Origin: JAYSSF01 sp043720715
Lineage (GTDB): Bacteria; Patescibacteriota; Gracilibacteria; Absconditabacterales; Absconditicoccaceae
Assembly (NCBI GenBank): GCA_043720715.1
Contig: JAYSSF010000025.1
Span: 1 to 8,203, forward strand
DNA: 8,203 nucleotides
Direction of reading: 5' to 3'
Each line of letters begins with the position of its first letter. Positions within the stretch are counted from its first letter, which is position 1. Made by a program: the position numbers and the translations under genes. Shown in pieces: positions 1-6,100 of this stretch. The notes below the pieces were generated by a model, which worked only from the letters and a program-made list of their open reading frames with translations, made no database searches and had not been told where the DNA came from.

Positions 1-60
1 TACTAGTCATATAGTACTGTTTCTTAGCTTTTTTGCTAGTGAAAATTGATTATTTTAGTG

Positions 61-1191
61 TTATTTTAGAGGTAGGTTTTGCAGTGTTTCCTTAAATAAA
101 ACATTAAAGTATTCAAATTTCTGACCTAACTTGGTGTTGGTCTTTGCTATGATTGTTTTCTGATACCATGATTGGAAGCTCTCTGCATAATCTTCTTCCT
201 GCGCAGTCATCGCATAATCACTCACATAGTCTTTCCTCAGACAGGTATTTTTATTGTTTGTTGTACAGATTGATTCAAAATTTGTTGTTGTTGTGTCCTT
301 GAGATAGTAGATATAATGAGCGATCTCATGATACACAAGATCCTTAATATGCTGATCAAAACCACTCAGATATGACATATCTTCACATACATTGATATTA
401 AAACTAATACTTACTAGCTTACCATCCACAAGACGACCTGTACTAGTACGAGACAAAGTAACCTTCGTCAGACCACGTAGTTCACTACACTGCTCTACAT
501 ACGTAAAGTAAATCTTCGAACCAATGGAATTGACATCCGCTTGAGTCAGAATTTTATCCTGTTGCAGACGATACAAAGCGCCACCAATAATACCGCGGTA
601 GAGTGTACTCATCTCTACGGCCACCTTTTTGGTTACTGAACTCATTTTCAGTACCTGCGCTCTATTAGAAACTGATATTTTGAGATATGGATTAATACTT
701 GCTGGAACAGTATAGCGATTAAGTTTTTTGAGAGCAGCAAAATATTTGATACGGTAATTGCTACTCGTGCGCACTGGATTAATCGCCTTTGCGGTTCACT
801 GAAATACTTGATAAAAACGGTATTGAAGCTGATATGCCGCGATCTTATATGCGCAGTACTGATTACCACTACGATAGGTTGCTGCTGCTTCGTGTCGCTG
901 CTGATATGATTGATAATATTCTAGCGCAGCATCTTTAGTCAGCGTCAATCATATTTCAATCAAAGTATTTTGCACATTTTGATAAATTTGAGTCTTGAGG
1001 GAGTCATCGAGACTGCATCATCCTGTCAACATCGCGAGCGCAGTAGGTATCTTAGATCATTGAGAGATCTGACTCCCGTCCATACCTTGTTTTGTCTCCC
1101 AAGTTGCCATCGTTTCTTGGATCGATCATGCCCATGTGACACTACATCACATACACACCACCACCAATAAAGTCAGAATATATTTTTTCAT
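61..1191 (-). CDS. exported zinc metallopeptidase, M34/ATLF-like (code 25)
   Basis: Read with UGA as Gly, this is a 376-residue protein starting at ATG 1191-1189 and ending at TAA. Six in-frame UGA codons (lowest bases 796, 949, 1018, 1057, 1126, 1147) all fall in the first 139 codons. Residues 1-21 form a signal peptide: KK, a hydrophobic run (ILTLLVVV), then a possible signal peptidase I site after VTWA, so export is likely. The middle is rich in Tyr and Gln, without a family I recognise. The C-terminal domain carries YHEIAHY (zinc ligands H288 and H292, catalytic E289). About 40 residues later comes SDYAMTAQEEDYAESF, with E333 and E337 spaced as in the ExxxE motif of anthrax lethal factor-like peptidases (M34) and Y326 placed like their catalytic-site Tyr. 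The substrate is unknown. No strong Shine-Dalgarno is visible; a TATAAA at 1222-1217 could be a -10 element, without a convincing -35. It lies 180 bp downstream of the pilin-like gene, beyond an inverted repeat. Metallopeptidase identity is fairly secure; the exact family is less so. Confidence 0.85.
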
Positions 1192-1228
1192 ATATCAGTT
1201 TTTTGATTTTTAAATTTTTATAAGAGCA

Positions 1229-1363
1229 CTCGTCATTGCGAGGAGGAGGAACGACGACGCGGCAATCCAGTAAAGAATATTTTCACAAGTCCTCGGCACA
1301 CTGGATTGCCGCGCTCCATTATATTACGCTCGTTTATACTGATAAAATCAGTGCAATGACGAG
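1229..1363. repeat. nested inverted-repeat element, copy 1
   Basis: The outer arms are perfect 11-mers: CTCGTCATTGC at 1229-1239 and GCAATGACGAG at 1353-1363. The inner arms are perfect 13-mers: GCGGCAATCCAGT at 1259-1271 and ACTGGATTGCCGC at 1300-1312, with a 28-bp loop. A small hairpin, ACTGAT-AAA-ATCAGT (1338-1352), abuts the right outer arm. The motif resembles the 'cgtcattgcgagg...cggcaatcc' interspersed repeats I recall from several bacterial genomes. It fills most of the spacer between the pilin-like and metallopeptidase genes, starting 9 bp beyond the pilin stop, so its transcript could protect or terminate the pilin mRNA. There is no U-tract of an intrinsic terminator next to the stems. 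It encodes no transposase, and is most likely a non-autonomous MITE-like repeat. A diverged copy lies at 2002-2138. Confidence 0.8.
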
Positions 1364-1371
1364 ACAAAAGA

Positions 1372-1899
1372 TTACTCAATAAATATCCTCGCCAACAACC
1401 TAAAGATTCCATAACTTGTCGCGATTACCGCAATACCGATAAATGCATTTTTGATTGCCTTACCATTATCTTCTTTCATTCCATCAATTCCAAATGTGCT
1501 CATCGCATACTGATATCCCGAGAAGATAATAAACCCAGCTCCCACAACTAGCCCTAGATTTGAGATAAACTCAATCACGACCGAAGCATATGCAATGATG
1601 GTATCTCGATTCATCACACCAGTCGCGAGCTGATCTTTGAGAGGCAATGCTTTTGCTTTTGTGTTATATGCTTCCCAAAACTGATGACGATTTCATGGAT
1701 TTTTCGTATCACCTTTTGAGAGATCTTGATATGTCTTTGCTACTACACCAGATGTCGCCTTCGGGATCAAAGCAAACGAACTCTTATCTGCTGCAGCCAA
1801 ATCTTTGATCGTATCTTGAGCCATCACTGAACCCACAAACCCTATCGACTGGATCGACATAAGCATTAACAACATAGCTATCTTTGCAAAACGAATCAT
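1372..1899 (-). CDS. secreted two-helix protein, T4SS pilin (VirB2/TrbC)-like
   Basis: Read with UGA as Gly, this is a 175-residue protein from ATG 1899-1897 to TAA at 1374-1372. One UGA (1695-1693, Gly69) joins two fragments that lie in the same frame. An in-frame TTG at 1914 is the only alternative start; a TAA lies just upstream of it. ATG 1899 is preferred because it puts the signal peptide at residue 1 and fits the promoter. Residues 1-27 are a signal peptide (IRFAK, then a Met/Leu-rich core, ending VMA before Q28). Residues 28-100 are a polar segment. Two membrane helices follow, about 102-130 (ending IIFSGYQYAM) and 149-173, separated by a short charged loop (GMKEDNGKAIKNA). This layout, with a G-Y-Q-Y motif and a K..I.NA..G second helix, matches the T4SS pilin-like proteins common in Patescibacteria. 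No other secretion gene is in the window, so its assembly partners and role are unknown. A holin-like or generic small membrane protein remains possible. Confidence 0.8.
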
Positions 1900-1930
1900 C
1901 AACTTTTGATACAATAATTAAAGATACTTT

Positions 1931-1959
1931 ATTATATCCTATTGAATCGTTTTTTGCAA
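1931..1959 (-). promoter_or_regulatory. sigma70-type promoter of the pilin-like gene
   Basis: On the minus strand a -35-like TTGCAA (1959-1954) is followed by a 17-bp spacer and a perfect TATAAT (1936-1931). The expected start of transcription near 1924 leaves a 5' leader of about 25 nt before ATG 1899. This is the best promoter-like match in the window. TTGCAA matches the TTGACA consensus at four of six positions. The tandem 13-mer at 1964-1989 sits immediately upstream of the -35. Confidence 0.7.
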
Positions 1960-1963
1960 ATCT

Positions 1964-1989
1964 GTCATCCTGAGCAGTCATCCTGAGCA
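1964..1989. repeat. tandem duplication of GTCATCCTGAGCA
   Basis: Two perfect, directly adjacent copies of a 13-mer (1964-1976 and 1977-1989) end 5 bp upstream of the -35 of the pilin promoter. The unit resembles the start of the widespread 'gtcatcctgagcg' interspersed repeats, so it is probably a repeat remnant. Its position would also suit a tandem activator or repressor site, for which there is no further evidence. Confidence 0.75.
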
Positions 1990-2001
1990 GTTAATAATAT
2001 C

Positions 2002-2138
2002 CTCGTCGGTAAAGCAATCCATTTTATCGCACATGAATTACTGAATTGCACCAAAGGGCATTCATCCTTTTAGGGCTTCCTTCGGTCGCCGCGTCGTACT
2101 TTTCAAGTTTATCCCGATACAATCGGGACAATGACGAG
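2002..2138. repeat. nested inverted-repeat element, diverged copy 2
   Basis: This 137-bp stretch has the same size and end architecture as the 1229-1363 element. It starts with CTCGTC (2002-2007) and ends with CAATGACGAG (2129-2138). It keeps a decayed inner pair, GCAATCCA (2014-2021) and TGAATTGC (2042-2049). Its last 32 bases (2107-2138) align without gaps to 1332-1363 with 26 identities. Within them the hairpin TCCCGAT-ACA-ATCGGGA (2112-2128) corresponds to the 1338-1352 hairpin. It lies between the glycosyltransferase stop and the pilin promoter and contains no credible gene. Confidence 0.6.
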
Positions 2139-2178
2139 TGCTTTTTATTTTCCGATTTTTCTGAATATCTTTCTGATT

Positions 2179-2219
2179 TTTCTGGAAACTCTTAACCTGC
2201 TTTCAGCTTTCTGGAAACT
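2179..2219. repeat. direct repeat pair TTTCTGGAAACT in AT-rich spacer
   Basis: Two identical 12-mers (2179-2190 and 2208-2219) lie 29 bp apart, just downstream of the glycosyltransferase stop on the minus strand. The surrounding 2139-2232 is T-rich on the plus strand. I see no gene and no clear intrinsic terminator in it. The function, if any, is unknown. Confidence 0.5.
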
Positions 2220-2232
2220 TTTGATTTTATTT

Positions 2233-3135
2233 CTATTTGATAAACAACTTCACAATCTCACCCATCATCTTGAAGCTCACCCAAAACTTTGACCAGTTTT
2301 TACGTGGATCTGACGCCAATCTTCGTATCGACTCAAGCCAAAGTGTTCTCACCAATCGCGGTGCTCTACCCTCTCTTCATGCCCAATAATCAATCGTAGC
2401 TCACTGATTGCATGCAATAACTCAGTACTTTTGTAGATTTTTACGGTTTTTATAGGACCGCAACTCCTGTCTCGGCACTCACAGACATACCATCATAATA
2501 GTAGGATAATGAGGATTGCAGAGTTTTGACATTTCTTCCCAGTCTCGCTCAGTGGTAGTATCATGATAATCAATATCTTGCCAATATGATCGAGTAAATC
2601 CATATTTCTGCTGCAACCACTCCCCTGCCGGTATGATCACATCGCCAGATTTTGTGGGCAAATTCCCACCATAAGTACCATAACAAACTAGATTCACAGG
2701 TCAGACCTTGAGATACTCCTCCAGCAGATAGGGGAAGAAATCAGTCCCATTAAGATTTGTTAATCTTGATACACCTGTAACTCTCCTCAGTAAGTGCGCT
2801 ACTCTCCATCGAGTCAATAGCGATGCACCATCAGGCAGTATAATCGAACTCCCAAACAATGCTTCTCTCCATACTCCCTCTCCTTTTGGGAGAGGGCTGG
2901 GGTGAGGGCTGGCGGATGACGAAGGCGCTCCACAGGAAGTACTCTTGGGTTGATCTAGATCTTCCCTCTTCCCTCTTCCCTCTTCCCTCTTCCCTAATAG
3001 ATTATTCCTCACCACTACCGCCCCATACACATAACTCACAATCGCAAAACCCTCACTCTGGTAGATCTTCTCGATCTGAGTCAGGGCTTGCTCTTTAGTT
3101 CATTGAAACAATCTACGCATGAGTTCACATTTCAT
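2233..3135 (-). CDS. WecG/TagA/CpsF-family glycosyltransferase with in-frame repeat insertion
   Basis: Read with UGA as Gly, this is a 300-residue protein ending at TAG. Start ATG 3135 is tentative; ATG 3120 is also possible. Family members typically transfer ManNAc or a related sugar to a polyprenyl-diphosphate-linked GlcNAc at the inner face of the membrane, for teichoic-acid or surface-glycan linkage. Family landmarks are IILPDG (98-103, the usual catalytic Asp region), RRVTG (to 121), TIMMVCLGVPRQE (Gly219 is UGA) and GATIDYWAGREGRAP (Gly253 is UGA), then a Lys/Trp-rich amphipathic tail ending EIVKLFIK, as expected for membrane association. Six UGA codons occur (lowest bases 2377, 2401, 2422, 2479, 2701, 3100). 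The T-x-N motif expected near the N-terminus is not evident (SYVYG stands there). Residues about 46-92 are foreign: a heptamer array plus a palindromic repeat. Without them the length of about 253 is normal for the family. The start lies 31 bp after the giant surface-protein stop, so co-transcription is likely. Whether it glycosylates that protein is unknown. Confidence 0.85.
2876..2908. repeat. REP-like palindromic repeat inside the glycosyltransferase gene
   Basis: CCCTCTCC (2876-2883) pairs with GGAGAGGG (2889-2896) across a TTTTG loop, followed by a CTGGGGTGAGGG tail. This matches an interspersed palindrome I recall from many unrelated bacterial genomes. When read through it gives the familiar peptide PHPSPLPKGEG, seen here in the coding frame. 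It interrupts the N-terminal region of the glycosyltransferase without breaking the frame. Confidence 0.75.
2961..2995. repeat. five perfect tandem copies of CTTCCCT (AGGGAAG on the coding strand)
   Basis: Five exact head-to-tail heptamers lie inside the 5' third of the glycosyltransferase frame, translated as part of GKREEGRGKRED. Seven is not a multiple of three, so gain or loss of one unit would shift the frame and truncate the enzyme. On the coding strand the five GGG tracts are separated by AAGA, a pattern compatible with a G-quadruplex. The 10-bp palindrome GATCTAGATC (2952-2961) abuts the array. Confidence 0.95.
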
Positions 3136-3166
3136 TAATTCACCACATCTTATAGTAAATTTTATC

Positions 3167-6100
3167 TTACTTTGCCACACTCAACGATTCAAATAACTCT
3201 GTCGCTCCTGGAGGAGGAGATACAAATAGTTGTGGACTTGGGATAATACGCAATGATGCTCAATCTATCAGTGATTTCTTTCTCTTTTTTAGTACAGCAG
3301 AGTCACTTATCAGAGTTCATGAACCATTATACCGATTCTCAATAACAGATCTTCTGGATTTTGACAAAGTATCAATACTACCACCAATCAATAGGCCATT
3401 GACTACAAGACGACCATCATCTATCCATCTTTTTGATGAGTTTGTATTATCAAGTTTTGCTCCTCCATTATAACTTGCTGCCACAAAGATACCTCATACC
3501 TCCTGCGGTTCTTTTGATAGACTACCTCCAGCAAACGAGATCGTCTGACTTGTAATAAGCATAATATTCTTCTCTATTAAGTTTCCGAATACTACAATCG
3601 AAGCATTGGTTGCAATAATAGTCAGATTAGTAGCTTGCCTCAAAGGATTGCTTGCAAGAAGAGCATCAAAACCATAATCACTTACAAATAATGGCTGCGT
3701 CCCAGTATAGACATATATTTCACGAGTTGGAACCTTGAGTAGTCTGACCGAAGTAGAAGATCTTGTGCCAGATAATAATCAAAACGAATGAACATACGAT
3801 ACTGACTGTCCATCTGCAATCGCAAGTTTTGTATATTTTGAGATAAACTTAGATACAAATTCCTTATTAGATTGGCTATTGGTACCAAATGTCGAGATAT
3901 AGGTAGGAATTTGAGTATTACGAGATATCAAACTACCATAGGTATTATCAAGTCCCTGATCAGATAATCTTGTAGCAGATGTATAAAATTTACTAAAATC
4001 AGCTGGATCTAGAGTCGATAATAATCATCATTCTTGAATTATATATGGTGCCGTTACAATAAATTGATTTGAGCAGAATCAGCCCCTTGCGGATTCATTT
4101 CATGTTGTAAGGCTATACTGATATCAAGACAACGATTGTGCTCAGTTGATATCAGTATTATAGATTGCTTCTTGATTACACGTAGTATAACTCAATTTTG
4201 TCAGACGTATCTCATATTCACCCAATCTTCCTTTAGTAACAACATTTGTCATTGGGATAATTTTTGATCACTGACTTCCGACAATGTTTGTTCTGATTTG
4301 GTCAAGTGTATGCTTATCAACTGATGGAATAATATTGGCACCACTATCTCCATTTGATACAACCACTTGACCGTCAGTAAGAGGTAATATTGTATTATTA
4401 CCTGTAGCGTCTCTCTCATGCTCTCGCTTATCTGCATTGGGATCAAACATTGGCAAGTTTCCAATACCAGTACCCACACATGGTGTGGTAAACTCATACA
4501 GATTAACACCAGTACTGAGATCAAAGTTATATAACTCAAACGTACACATTGGGACTGATAGTCCTGGAGCATAGATGATCTTATTCGCATGCAGTGCTTG
4601 ATTACATACCCTGGTAAAGCCAGTGTTATATTCTACTCCTGGTAGCAATACCGCTCAGAAATTCCACCAAAATGGATATTGTTCTCATGACTGAATGGAT
4701 GTCACATTCGCATTACTACAAGATGCTTTCCAGTTACACGCAAGCGGATAGCCTAGAGTACAGTCAGTTTTACAATAGTTTCCATACAGCTTATCATCAT
4801 CAGGCAATCCACTAAAAGTAGGTGAACCGGTGTTGTTATTGCCAAATCACTCATCACACTCTTCATTGAGTTCTTGTACACCGTTACCACAGATATTGAT
4901 AGGGAAGAGCGTATTTTGTTGTACTGTATTTGCAGGACAGATACTCGTAGGAGCAGGGGGACATGCATAATTATTACCCGAACCAATCAAATCTGCCAAT
5001 GGAGCAAAGATGGTTCACATGTTTCGTGAGCTTACAAATCTTTGAGCTTTATCACCTGGATCCAATGATGATAATCAATCTACAGATAGTGCAGTCAAAA
5101 TCGTCGGAGGCAGTGCGTCATATGATGATCCCGTATTAGACTGACGGTAGATCCATACACAGTTATCGCCGCTATTAGCATTTGCATTTTGTGAGACACT
5201 ATCTTTGATTCTATACTGATAGAAGAAATATCATTCTGCACCAGGATTGAGAGGCCTAACAAACTCATATTGCACATAAGGACCGCAGACATATCCTGTT
5301 GATATTTGTCCTGCGATATTAGCATACGATAAGCCAATATCCTTACTAGTATCATTAGATAACAACGATCCAGTCAGATTAGCAAGTCATGGATATGTTG
5401 CTCCGGTATTGGATCCCGAAAAGAACGTAATACGAACCTCATTGGTTGCGATCCTACCAGTAAATGACGATGGCTTGATACATACATTGGGATGTACTTG
5501 ATCTACTACACGATTCTGATTTAGTATCGTATTGCCTGACATACTATAATATATCTCATATAGATCAATATCTGCTCAATTCTGACAACTAACGTTACAT
5601 GTCGGATCTTGCTGGCATCACATCGTATTGGGATAGATATATTTCTGCAACAATCATTGCATCACTCATCAGGTATATGATCTACCAGCAGGATCACCAA
5701 ACACTCAACCAGTGATTTGTATAGCAGCACAACTCAGTGGAGCTTGTTCGCATTCACATGCTGCAGACGCTGACGTAGATGAATTAGACATCAGACTCGC
5801 CTGTCATGTAATACTCGATCATGGATTGATTCATATAATACCATAACTACCTGTCCATGTTTGAAAACACTGTCTGACACAGTTTGGATAGAGGAATGAT
5901 CCAGATAATACAGTATTATCACATGTTCTATACTCTGACTCACATCTTGTGATACTATCAGATAGAGTAATCAGATCATCACGTCGAGCTACAACACCAC
6001 TACCTTGAGAGATGCTTCATCCGCCCAGACTAGCAGGCAGAACACAAGTAGGAGTACCAATCGTATAGTCAATATTACTACAGTTATCCATCGTCACAAT

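Noticed and set aside
1..60. Weak hairpin around TTAGCTTTTTTGCTAG downstream of the metallopeptidase gene
   Set aside because: The stem is only about 4-5 bp, too short to call a terminator.
970..1170. Plus-strand ORF opposite the start of the metallopeptidase gene
   Set aside because: It is antisense to the signal peptide and N-terminal region of a supported gene and shows no recognisable domain.
1338..1352. Intrinsic terminator for the pilin-like gene
   Set aside because: The hairpin is near the gene end, but no U-tract follows it on the minus strand. It belongs to the repeat element instead.
2961..2995. CRISPR-like array
   Set aside because: The units are contiguous heptamers without spacers, far too short for CRISPR repeats.
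2859..3098. Plus-strand ORF across the repeat insertion
   Set aside because: It consists of translated palindrome and heptamer repeat opposite the glycosyltransferase, with no family signal.
4249..5355. Minus-strand ORFs in other frames (4249-4590, 4753-4986, 5095-5355)
   Set aside because: They overlap the continuous frame of the giant protein, which contains the DUF4215-type Cys motif in this very interval.
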